A stretch of DNA of 64,000 bases from Halicephalobus mephisto (lineage: Eukaryota > Nematoda > Chromadorea > Rhabditida > Panagrolaimidae): positions 1-64,000 of the forward strand of contig SWDT01000112.1 of NCBI GenBank assembly GCA_009193035.1, in the 5' to 3' direction. Below are positions 1 through 10,900 of this stretch, piece after piece. The notes beneath the pieces were generated by a model. The model did not search any database. It was not told where the DNA came from and saw nothing but the letters and a program-made list of their open reading frames with translations. A program made the position numbers and the translations under genes. Position 1 is the stretch's first letter, and every line of letters begins with the position of its first letter.

Positions 1-260
1 GTCTGAGTCTGTCGTAGTCCTCCTGTCCAGCGGTATCCCAGAGTCCCAAGTTCACAACTTGTTCGTCAACAGTTATTTCGATTGATACGTAATCAAACCT
101 GGAAATTACAGTTTATGAATATATAAAAATTAAAAACTTACACTGTCGGTACATATTCTATCGGAAAAGTGTTTGTCGTATATGACATCAACATGCAAGT
201 TTTACCAACTACTCCATCTCCAACAACTACGCATTTGATTCTGTCGGATTGTGATTTCAT
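1..260 (-). CDS. Rac/Rho-family small GTPase, N-terminal part
   Basis: This is the 5' part of a Ras-superfamily switch GTPase (Rac/MIG-2 type) that would control actin at the plasma membrane. Exon 1 is 142..260 with ATG at 258-260; a 43-nt intron (GTAAGT..TTCCAG, 99..141) follows; exon 2 is 1..98 and runs off the window. The 72 visible residues carry the P-loop GDGVVGKT (14-21), the switch I threonine in VPTVFD (T39) and switch [15 protein letters not shown] (60-72). [17 protein letters not shown] is Rac-like, not RhoA-like. The short MKSQSDR extension before IKCVVVGDG resembles MIG-2 more than CED-10. Oddity: switch I reads TVFDYVS where Rac, MIG-2 and Cdc42 have TVFDNY. The C-terminal CAAX box lies outside, so Rac versus MIG-2 cannot be settled here. 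Confidence 0.93.
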
Positions 261-356
261 TGTTGAAAAAATTCCAAAAACCTAAAGGAAAATATAAGGA
301 ATTTAAAAAATAATAATTCATCGAAAAAATTGACTAGAAATATTCTTAAAATTAAT
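261..356. other. 5' flank of the GTPase gene
   Basis: This is a short AT-rich spacer between the GTPase start codon and the first MITE-like repeat. I see no clear TATA box or acceptor directly before the ATG. Confidence 0.3.
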
Positions 357-530
357 TACAGTACAACTTGGATATAAAATACCCCCTTTATAATATATCT
401 GTTGTTATAGCATACAGTGAGTGAACTTGGTTAATCTGTCCTTAAATTTACCTCCTCTATAATATATCCTTTCTTATAACATACGCTTAGCCCGGTCCAA
501 GGAGATATTTTATATCCAAGTTCTACTGTA
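357..530. mobile_element. MITE-like element, copy 1
   Basis: Its ends are inverted copies of one sequence: the left begins TACAGTACAACTTGGATA and the right is the reverse of TACAGTAGAACTTGGATA. About 25 bp match on each side, and the element starts and ends in TA. There is no ORF inside. This fits a non-autonomous Tc1/mariner-type MITE. The family name is unknown to me. Confidence 0.7.
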
Positions 531-579
531 ATACTATCATAAAAAATGGAAATGGAACAAGTTTATTTTAAAATTGTAA

Positions 580-684
580 TACAGTAGAACTTGGATATAA
601 AATACCTCATCTATAACATATCCTTTCTTATAACATACGTCTTGCCCAGTCCAAGGAGATATTTTATATCCAAGTTCTACTGTA
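580..684. mobile_element. MITE-like element, copy 2 (short)
   Basis: This shorter relative of the element at 357-530 has the same TACAGTAGAACTTGGATA termini and shares the internal block CCTTTCTTATAACATACG. It looks like an internal-deletion derivative, and it lies only 49 bp from the first copy. Confidence 0.7.
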
Positions 685-1267
685 TAATAGTTATCTAATT
701 CGCAGAGATGAATAAAAAAATTAGTTCAATTTTCATGAATATCAAAGAAAATAAATCGGACCTAAAATAACTAGAAATAAAATCACAATTATTTTAATTG
801 TTAATAATTAAAAAATTAAATTTTTTTAGGTATTACAAAAACCAAAAATTTACAAAAATTATTAAAGTTGATTATCTATATGAAAATTTACAAAAAATGG
901 AAATTTATAAATAAATTTAAAAAAAAATAAAAATATTAATTTTATTAAAATTTTTATAAATTTTGGAAATTTTAATAAAAATTAATTAAAAATGAAGAAA
1001 AATAATATTTTTAATAAAAAAGTTGATTTCATTAAAACCGGAAATCGATCAAAAGTAAACGAATAACAAATTCGCACCGATGATTCATAAAAAATTACTT
1101 TTTAAATTACAAAATCCGAAATATTAAAAGTTTATTTTTTACAAAATTGTCAAATTAAATAAAATCACGAAAATTCAATTTTTAAATAATTTTTTATTTA
1201 AAATATTGATTTTTTAAAAATAAAAATTTAAATATTTAATAATATTGGTGGAAGCTAGAGTGGTATA
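685..1267. other. AT-rich intergenic DNA, nothing recognised
   Basis: Low-complexity A/T runs with no ORF, RNA gene or clear repeat. Confidence 0.4.
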
Positions 1268-1697
1268 GAGCCGGCGTGATTGCGTAAATGATGAAAGAAA
1301 AAAGTTTTTGATTTACCCAAATAATAATAATAGCATTTAATACAACAATATTACTAATAAGTCAACATCTAGTCTGTAATGTACAGTATACCTACTGTCC
1401 AACTCGTAGGGTATTTCCCTTCAAGACCTGGCTCGCTTATTTAATAATCAATTAATCCGCCGATGTAACAAATACTTATTGTTGTATCTTGATGAGCCGG
1501 CGTGATTACCTAAATGATAAAAAAAAGTTTTTGATTTATCCAAATAATAATAATAATAGCATTTAATACAACAATATTACTAATAAGTCAACATCTAGTC
1601 TGTAATGTACAATATACCTACTGTCCAACTCATAGGGTACTTCCCTTCAAGACCCGGCTCACTTATCCAATAACCAATTAATCCGCCGATGTAACAC
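1268..1697. repeat. Two direct copies of a ~200-bp unit
   Basis: Copy 1 (about 1268-1470) and copy 2 (about 1494-1697) are nearly identical. Each begins GAGCCGGCGTGATT, contains TCTAGTCTGTAATGTACA, and ends AATCCGCCGATGTAAC. Part of the unit, GGTATTTCCCTTCAAGACC, resembles TTTCCCTTCGGGACC near 49887, so it may be a piece of a dispersed mobile element. The second copy ends within 15 bp of the glycosyltransferase stop codon. Confidence 0.75.
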
Positions 1698-2030
1698 TTA
1701 TTATTTTTATTAAATAACCAAATAATAAGCGTAATAAGGAAATATTTTGGACAAAATAAAAGTTTCGATTCCAGGAATGTTCTCGTTTAAAAATTCGAAA
1801 ATTCGATGAAAAAATTTAATTATAAAATTCGCTTTTTCGGTATTTTTCGAACCATAGATGAACCTAGTTTCAACCAGAACTCCGTTCGAAAGTTCTTTGT
1901 TTATGCATTTCGTAATCGTAGAATTCGTTTCGAGATCCACAAAAGCGGCTCCAAGTCTCTTCATCGCCTGGAATTTGGTTTCTGATCCTTCTCCTCCGTC
2001 GAATTGGAAGAGCAATTAACATGGATAATT

Positions 2031-2430
2031 AAAAAATCAGTAATCAAATTTGTAGTAAAAAAATTAATTAAACATTTTTCGTGATGAAACAATAATTTCA
2101 AATATTTCTTAAAAAGTTAAAAAATAATTAAATGAAAAAACAAAGGTCCCACCACGAATTATGTTTAAAAAATCAGTAATCAAATTTGTAATAAAAAAAT
2201 TAATTAAACATTTTTCGTGATCAGATTACAATTTGAAATATTTCTTAAAAAATAAAAAAAATAGATAAAAAAGTACTGGTCCCACCGCGAATTATGTTTA
2301 AAAAATCAGTAATCAAATTTGTAATAAAAAAATTAATTAAACATTTTTCGTGATCAGATTACAATTTGAAATATTTCTTAAAAAGTTAAAAACATAGATA
2401 AAAAAGTACTGGTCCTATCGCGAATGATAC
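2031..2430. repeat. Three ~133-bp tandem units
   Basis: Units start near 2031, 2166 and 2299, each with AAAAAATCAGTAATCAAATT. Each ends in GGTCCCACCGCGAATTATG or a close form, related to the dispersed GGTCCCGACACGAA word. They sit exactly where the glycosyltransferase reading frame is interrupted. Confidence 0.8.
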
Positions 2431-2699
2431 TTAATTCAATTTTTAACTACACACTTATTCATTTTGTCTTTAAAATAAAAAAATTACTTGTAAGGAAATC
2501 TTCCACATTTGACTCCAAAGCTCTCCAAGATACACTGTCTTCCCATTATGTTGTTGTCAGTAGCATAGTAGTTCAGTAAAGAATTGTATATTTCCTGAAA
2601 TTGAATTTTTTAATTCAAAATTTAAATTTTTATAAAAAGTTCAAAGACGATTTCGTAATCTACAGTCACAAAGTAGGAAATTAATTTTCATTACGAAAA

Positions 2700-3115
2700 T
2701 CACTCAAGTTTATAATGAATTCGCCTGTTTATAAGCGAAATAGAAATTCATATAAAACCTAAAGAAACCAACTCCCAAAACGAAAATCACTCAAGTTTAT
2801 AGTGAATTCGCTTGTTTATAAACGAAATTGAAATTCATATAAAACCTAAAGAAACCAACTCCCAAAACGAAAATCGCTAAAGACAATGACGAATTCGCTT
2901 GTTTATAAGCGAAATTGGAATTCATATAAAACCTAAGAAAGGAATTAATTTTCATTACAAAAATTGTTAGACTATAGTGAGTTCGCTCATTCATAAGCGA
3001 AATAGAAAATTAACACTAAAAATTACATAAAAACATGAAATCAACTCCCACTACGAAAATCGCTAAAGACTATAGTGAATTCGCCTGTTTATAAGCGAAA
3101 TAGAAATTTCGTATC
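2700..3115. repeat. Tandem units with GAATTCGC..TTTATAAGCGAAA
   Basis: Five units of roughly 85-100 bp fill most of the intron before glycosyltransferase exon 3. Each has GAATTCGCNTGTTTATAAGCG (or a form with CATTC) followed by a conserved AACTCCCANNACGAAAATCG block. The same palindromic word recurs near 18430, 33000-33310, 46510-47085 and 51340-51790. Confidence 0.8.
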
Positions 3116-3599
3116 AGGATCAATTAAAAATAAAAAATTTAAAAAATCAATTTCTACCTCGAAGAATAAACTGGTCCTTTCGTTTCCGTTGACAAAGAAA
3201 TATCCTCCGGCAATCATCTTTTTCAACAACCCTGATTCCCCTTCACTGTCAAAAACAATGTCGTTTTCCATCAACAACTTCGAATCGACGAAACTGAATA
3301 AATTTTTCCTCCAGATGGTGTCGGCTTGGATCATCCAGAATGAAGGCAGATTTTTGGATAAATAAGAACACAATTTTGCTCTGAATAACTGAAACAACTG
3401 GTATCGACCATCAGAAACCTGGAATCTGTCCTGAAGTCCTGGTATCTGCCAATGAAGAACCTGGATCGAAGGAAAAGAACGAGAGAGAGAAAAATAGGAT
3501 TCTTCGTCGAAAGCGAAGACTAGGATTCGTTCCAAAGTTCCGGGAAAAAGAGCAATATTACAGAGGAAATTTCGAGTAATATTCAAAGCATGCTGAAAA

Positions 3600-4372
3600 T
3601 ATTTTTAATATAAAATTCTAAACTTTTTTAAATAAAAAAAATCTTAAAAAATAATTTTTAATTTTCATAATTAATAAAAATAATTTTAAATTTTTATATT
3701 ATTTTAAAAAATAAAAAATAATTTTAAATTTTTATAATTAATAAAAATAATTTTATATTTTTTTATATTATTTTAAAAAATAAAAAATAACTTTAAATTT
3801 TTATAATTAATAAAAATAATTTTTAATTTTACATTATTTTAAAAAATAAAAAATAATTCTTAATTTCCATAATTAATAAAAATAATTTTTAATTCTCATA
3901 ATTAATAAAAGTAATTTTTAATTTTTATATGATTTTAAAAAATAAAAAATGATTTTTAATTTTCATAATTAATAAAAATAATTTTAAATTTATACATTAT
4001 TTCAAAAAATAAAAAATGATTTTTAATTTTTATAATTAATAAAAATAATTTTATATTTTTTTATATTATTTTAAAAAATAAAACATAATTTCCATAATTA
4101 ATAAAAATAATTTTTAATTTTTATATGATTTCAAAAAATAAAAAATAATTCTTAATTTCCATAATTAATAAAAATAATTTTTAATTTTACATTATTTTAA
4201 AAAATAAAAAATAATTCTTAATTTCCATAATTAATAAAAATAATTTTTAATTTTCATAATTAATAAAAGTAATTTTAAATTTTTATATGATTTTAAAAAA
4301 TAAAAAATGATTTTTAATTTTCATAATTAATAAAAATAATTTTTAATTTTACATTATTTTAAAAAATAAAAA
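3600..4372. repeat. A/T-only intronic tandem repeat (~65 bp)
   Basis: Glycosyltransferase intron 1 is almost wholly made of units such as TTTTTATAATTAATAAAAA plus TTATTTTAAAAAATAAAAA. There are about a dozen diverged copies and almost no G or C. Confidence 0.8.
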
Positions 4373-4918
4373 ACCAAACCTTATTCAACAACAATACAGC
4401 AGGATTCCGATTTATTTCCAAAACTTTCCTCAATTCTCCAGAAGCTCTAAAATTCATCCCGTCTTCTGAATTCATTTTCAAAAATTCCATCGCTTCAGAA
4501 CTGATTTTTAATTTTCTTTCAATTCTTATTAAAAATATTAAATAAATAATAAAAATAAAACGAAAATTCAATTCTTTCATTTTCTCTCGAGATCAATAAT
4601 GTAATCTGATTTTTTTATCTTATTTCCGATAAAATCTCTCTTTTTATTAAATCTCAAAAATTTGTTAAAATTCTTCAAAAATTAAAAATTAAAAATAAAT
4701 TTTAACAATTAATTAAAATTTTTTCTTTTTTATTAAATCTCAAATTAAATTTCTTAAAATTCTTCAAAAAAATTCCAAAAATTAATTAAATTTTTTTTAA
4801 ATTCTTCAAAAATTAAAAATTAAAAATTAACTTTAAAATCTTTTCCAACTCCAGTATTATCTATTAAAACTTTCCAAATTAAAATCCAAAATTAACTTTG
4901 TCAATTAGAAATCTTCCT

Positions 4919-4924
4919 TTTATT
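4919..4924 (-). terminator. Likely unc-10 polyadenylation signal
   Basis: AATAAA on the minus strand lies about 57 nt past the unc-10 stop codon (4981-4983). Confidence 0.4.
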
Positions 4925-4980
4925 CAAGCCCAATATATCTGTTAAAATTCTTTAAAAAAAACTTTTTAAAAAATTTAAAA

Positions 4981-7900
4981 TTAATTTTGACCGCCAATTA
5001 GGGAACTCTCGCTGTCCTTCCTTACCGGAGCGACACCCGTAAGACTAGAGTTGTGATAAAGCTTGTACCAGCTTTGGACCGGCTGTCCCAAAGTCGCCAG
5101 GTCATCTAATCTGATCTGAGCTATTCCCATGAATAATTTTCTTTCCATTCTCCCGCAATCTCCCAATACAGTAATTTGAAGAACTCTACGTTTAAAAGGT
5201 TCACTAAATTCAACAAGTTGATTGAATACCGGTGCCGTAGTTTTCCTTGCCGGAGGCGTTTTGGCTTTCGAATGGCAGACTTTCCCTTCCATCAGGTATA
5301 CTTTCACATAAGGGGCTGAAAAACCAAAAAATTAAAAATTCAAATAAAAACTTAATTCTAAAATTTCTCAAAATTTAAACTTTTTAAAAACCCAAAAACA
5401 TACATTTTAAAGTTTAAAAATTCCCGTCGAAAAAATATCATAAAAAAATACATTTCTAATTTCACAAAAATAGAAATTTTTATAAAACTACAAATAGGTA
5501 TTTTTATAAAAATTTCTAATTTTTACACAATTCAAAATCTCACCTGGAGTCGTTTTCATTCCCGGACGAACAGTCAAGTTCTTCGCTCTTATCACGTTGA
5601 TACTAACTCCATACTTATTCAAATTTATCGACAATTCAATTTCTCCGAGAACTGGTGATGCCAGGACCTGGCGACCTACGACCTGTCCCGGTCCTAGATT
5701 TTCTACAAAGGTACCAAGCTGAGCGTCGTTCAGAGTGCCTTGGGTATTCCAGCTGAAAACGGTTAGGCTTTTTGAGAAGGATAATAATTACTTGAAATCA
5801 AAAAAAAACATTGATTTCAAGATTAAATTTTTGAGAAACACATTTATTAATTTTTTTTAAAATTATGTAAAAAATCATTCTATTCTAAAAACTCCAATTT
5901 TAAGCCATATTAGTCACTATCAAAAAACAAGTTATAGATCTTCAAACAGAAATTTCAGAAAAAAATTAATCAAAGTGTTTTCTCAAAAAAAAGGAAAAGA
6001 AAGGAAGTATCGAAACTAGCCAGATTCCAAGGCACTACACCCTTCACCATAAAAAATAAAAAATAAGAGATATTCTAGATAATTTTGCATTTTTCAAAGT
6101 CATGGCACAAAAATCAAATTACTACTAGATTTCTACAAAGTATCTAAAGTACAGTAATCCAACCCACAAGTCCAAAATTTGGAAACAAAAGTCAATTTTC
6201 AATTCTGACTTCAGATTCAGGACTCGATTACGGTATTCTAAATTTTCTCTAAATTTAAAATCAAAATGAAGATAAATCTCCAACTTCAGAATCCTCAATT
6301 CAAAAATCAACTTCACTTCAGATTCAGGATTCAACTACCGTATTCCAAATCCTTTTTAAACTCAAGAATTAACTTTCACAATCTTTAATTTCGATTCCAG
6401 ATCCAATTACTCCACTTCAGATCCCATTCTTCAAATCTAAGAATAACCCTAGCTTTCTGTGCCAACAAAAAATGCAAAAATTAATTAGAATTCCTCTCAC
6501 AAACTTACTTATCAGAGTCCGTAGATTCTTTACTGGCCTGTTTCTGGAACATTGAAGGACCAGAAATTCCTCCAACAGCAGGATTCAGTAACGATTCAGG
6601 AACTCCAACTTCTTCTGATCTCGCAAATCCAGTTCTTTTGTCTCCAGATCCCCCAGGACCTCTTCCGGGAATAAACCTCGTCATTAAACTTTTCTTTCTC
6701 TCCTTCATTTCTTTCAAACTTTGAGCATTCGATTTACTTGCTGAATCACTTTGATTCGCTTCTTCCATGCTTTGATTTTGTCCAAATTCATCATTTATGT
6801 AATTCTGATGCCTTAGGCTATTTGAAGAACATTCTCCATCTTCGGAACTAGCTGGTAATTGTTGTCGAATTTGTCTATTTTGCATTGATTGAGCCGAATT
6901 AACACTCATTGTTTCGCTTCCATCACTACCGTATTCTCCATTATTGTAAGATTGCATGTGGGGAGGAAGACTGGGAGCTTGTTGAATTTGATCAACACTT
7001 TGTTGATGTTCGAATTTCCGGGTTGTCTGAGGTCGTTCTGATCGGGGATTCTGACGAGGCACTGTTTCCCTTTCTTCGGGGCAATAGGGAGATTGAACCG
7101 GAGACATTGGTCTGTAACTGGGATCTTGGGAATGTCTGGTCCTGGGACGACTTCTTTGGTATCTATGGGATTGGTTAATTTCATCTTCTAAAAAACCACA
7201 AAATTTAAAATTTTCGCAAAAAACATAAAAACCCCACCTCTAGTCATAGCTGTAGCTGAATGAGGCCTTCTGTTACTGTAATACCTTCCACCCTGACTGA
7301 ATCCATGATCACTCATGTAGCCATTGGCCGTTTGAGGAGAATTTATGTTCCAATCAGCAGTGGCTCCACAAGAACACGAGTTTCCAGCTGCTCCTCCGAC
7401 TACCTGTCCCGCTCTATCATATGTCCTTGATCTAGGGATTCGAGGATATCCCATTTCATCTAATTCATATTCATCATCTACTCGAGCTCGATAAGTGTCT
7501 GAAAAGAGAACACATGATAGATGTACGGAGAAATAGCATAAATAGGTGTAAATACATGCGGATATAGAGATATATGGATATGCAGACGTATACATATAGG
7601 AACATATATGGATATGTGTATATATCCACATGTGGACATGTCCATGTATAAACGCCCATATATCCATATATGGATCTAGTTCGGGAAGCAATTCAAACCT
7701 CTAGCACTTCTAAAAGGCATTTCGTGTTGATAATGGGCTATTTCCGAGTACGGTCTTGGAGGAGGTGTTGCTGAAGAGAATCTCCTCTGATTCCGTAATC
7801 TCTGAAAATAAACCGTTCGATTTGATTGAATAAACAAAACCAGACCAATCTGACGGGATTGTCGTCGTCCATCTCCACGAGATCGTAGCTGAACGGTTGA

Positions 7901-10900
7901 TTGTCCAATAATGCCATCGAGAAATCAATTAAAACTTCTCCAAGAAAAGCATTTGCTTCGTATCTATCGTAATCCCATACTGTTACTTCTAGGACTCTTG
8001 CCATTAACACTGGTTCTGTCAAGTTGCGATAGTAGAAACATTCATTCCAGATAGGACACAAGGTTTCCGCATGGACTGTAGTTTGTCTTAGGGATCTTTC
8101 ACTGAAATAAAAATAAAATAAACCAAAAAAAGAAAAATTTTACCTTCTGTCGGGCAGCAGGAACAGCTTGGCGTAAGGATTCCTTAAGGTGCCATCTCTT
8201 CTGGGAGGCAGGTCGTTCGCTCCCAAGATGGTTACGATCAGTTCTCTTTCATGAGGTAGATACAGTAAGGAAATCTGAAAGTAACATTAAAATAAACAAG
8301 CAATCCAGAAAGAAATAAAAATTTTAGGCTAATCTAATGAACAATTCTGAAAAGAAAACTTTCCGTTCGAGAGTCGTCCAACGGAGTTTATTTTTTATTT
8401 CATTCAAAATCATGTTATTTTTTATCTTTTTTATATCAATATACATGTATTATTGTAGAGGAACTTCTGAGAAGTCTATTGATGTAAAAACTGATGAAAA
8501 ATAAAGCGATTTTACGCAAGTTTCTCATGTTTAAAATTTCTCAAATTTTATTTAAAACTGCATTGAATTTCGATCTTTTTATATATGAAAACCTACACAA
8601 TATTGCAGATAACCTTCTGAATATCCCAAAGATATAAAAATTTAAGGAAATAAAATGGTTTTCCATGGAATTTTGATGTTTAAAATTTCTTAAATTTTAT
8701 TCAAAATCATGTTATTTCTCGATTTTTCCATATATGAAAACCTATATAATAGTATAGAATACATACAGAAAGTTCTAAAAATATAAAAATTAACGAAAAA
8801 TAAAGTAATTTTAATTGAGATTTTTGTGTTTAAAAAAATTAATTAATTAAACAGGTCTTGAACGAAAAATAGACATTTTATAGTTGTTTGTTAAAGCAAT
8901 TTTAGGATTATTTTAATTTAGAAACAAACCTCAATTCTTCCAAATATCTGGATCTGTCCCACGGATTGGGCTGCAGCATTCGTCGTTGCCGCCATTGCCA
9001 GAGGCGAATGCTGGCCCATAACCACTTGATGACTTGCTGAAAATTTAAATTCAAAAAAATTCAAAAAATTAAATTTAAAAAAATCCAAAAATTTAAATTT
9101 TAAAAAATCCAAAAATTAAATTCAAAAAAATTTAAAAATTTAAATTCAAAAAAATCCAAAAATTTAAATTTAAAAAAATTCAAAAATTTAAATTTCCAAG
9201 TAACTAAAACTACTATTTTCAAATTTAAATAATTCTAAATTTAGTGACTTGAAATAAAAATCCAAAATTCCCTTGAGTACCGAAAATTCGAAATCCATTA
9301 GTCTTCGGAAAACTTTTTTAAACAAATTTCTTCCGATTCGGTGAATAAAAATAAATACAAAAATCACACTATTATAAAAAACGGAAACAATTTGCTAGGC
9401 AATGGTCTCGAGAGGAATTTCTAGAAGGTTTCAGAAACTAAAGCAACCTATGTGGAAATTCTGATTTCGCGTAGTAAGTATTTCGAAGTCGCTCATAATA
9501 TAAAAATAATATATGAATTTTTTTATAAAACTATCTCAAGACGAATTTGGAGAACTTTTTAGAATCTAAAATAACTTAAAACTTTGATTTTGCGCAACAG
9601 ATATTTCGTAATCTTGTGCGATTTCGAAATCGCTCATAATATAAAAATTATATATGAATTTTTTTATAAAACTATCTCAAGACGAAGTTCGAAAAGGTTT
9701 TAGAATCTAAAATAACTTAAAACTTTGATTTTGCATGGTCGGTATTTCGTAATCTTACATAGTTTCGAAATCACTCATGTATTATAAAAACCATATATGA
9801 ATTTTCCTATAAAACTATCCCAAGGCGAATTTTGAGAATTTTTTAGAATCTAGAGTAGCCTAAAACTTCGATTTTGCGCAACAGATATTTCGTAATAAAT
9901 TTTTTCGAGTTATATTTTGGATAAACCTAATCTTCTAGATCGGGATATGGGATATGTACCTCTGTCTTCTCTTGATTGTTAACTTCCATATATGGAAATG
10001 TTGAAGAAATCATAACTGACACTACAGTATCCCGTCGAAAACGAGTTATTTCTTGAAATGAAAATTTAAAATAAAACTTACAAAAAGGCATTTCGGGCAT
10101 GGAGTATTTCGACCTGATTGGTCCTACACTGGCATGTCTGGCCCTGGGGATGTTGTAATTTATCTGATTTCGCAACAACGGAGACATGGAATCCCCTGCT
10201 GTGAGGGTCCTTCTGATTGGATCAAAAGAGTAATCCGGATAATCCCCGAGGCCAGTGGCTGATCTCCGAAGATTGAGATCATCTGTGCCGATGATATTTC
10301 TGCTCACAATAAGTTCCACTTGAGGGTCATTTTTAGAAGTAGAAACCACAGCTCTCACATGTTCCGTGGAGGCATTCTGGAGGTTGTGACCGTTCCATTC
10401 GAGAACCTCGTCTCCTGCAAAAAGTATAATTTTAAAAATAATTAAAACATAAAAATTTAAAATAAAATCATTCGTAACAGGACCATTAAGTAAAATTTAG
10501 TTTAAAAAATGAAAAAAATCGAATAAAAAGATTCTGGTCCCGACACGAATGATACTTAGAGAAAAAGTAACTAAGTAAGTAGTCAAAAATGAACTAGTAA
10601 TTTTCCGTGGTGAGACCATTGCTTGAAATTTCCTTTTAAAAAATAAAAATAATTGTGGATTTAAAAAATTAGTCCCGACACGAATGATACTTGGAAGGTT
10701 AGTAACCAAGACAGTGATCAAAAATTTAATATTTTTCGTTTTAGGACCGTTATTTAAGTTTTCTTTTAAAAAATAAAAATAATTGTGGATTAAAAAAATT
10801 ATTCACGACACGAAAAATGTTTAAAAATCAATAACCAAATCAATGGTCAAAAATTAAATTTAATATTTTTCGTTTCAGGACCGTTATTTAAATTTTCTTT

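Larger units (their letters stand above)
1710..4580 (-). pseudogene. PF03407-type nucleotide-diphospho-sugar transferase, possibly broken near its 3' end
   Basis: Exons in order: 4580-4380 (ATG; basic start then a hydrophobic segment, residues about 7-18, a type II signal anchor), 3592-3158 and 2594-2488, with a last block at 2015-1710. The first three join in phase. Exon 2 holds the family core: LVFAFDEESY, then QADTIWRKN in place of the usual DxD-bearing FSDVDVVW, then DIVFDSEG and GGYFFVNGNERT. Exon 3 gives DNNIMGRQC..VKCGRFPYK. The last block, LFQFDGGEGSETK..MKRLG, fits the end of the domain. Such enzymes would act in the Golgi lumen. The break: no AG acceptor precedes the last block, an in-frame TAA stands at 2016-2018, and about 10-20 expected linker residues are missing between exon 3 and that block. 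An unusual exon, a sequencing error or true decay are all possible. Confidence 0.62.
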
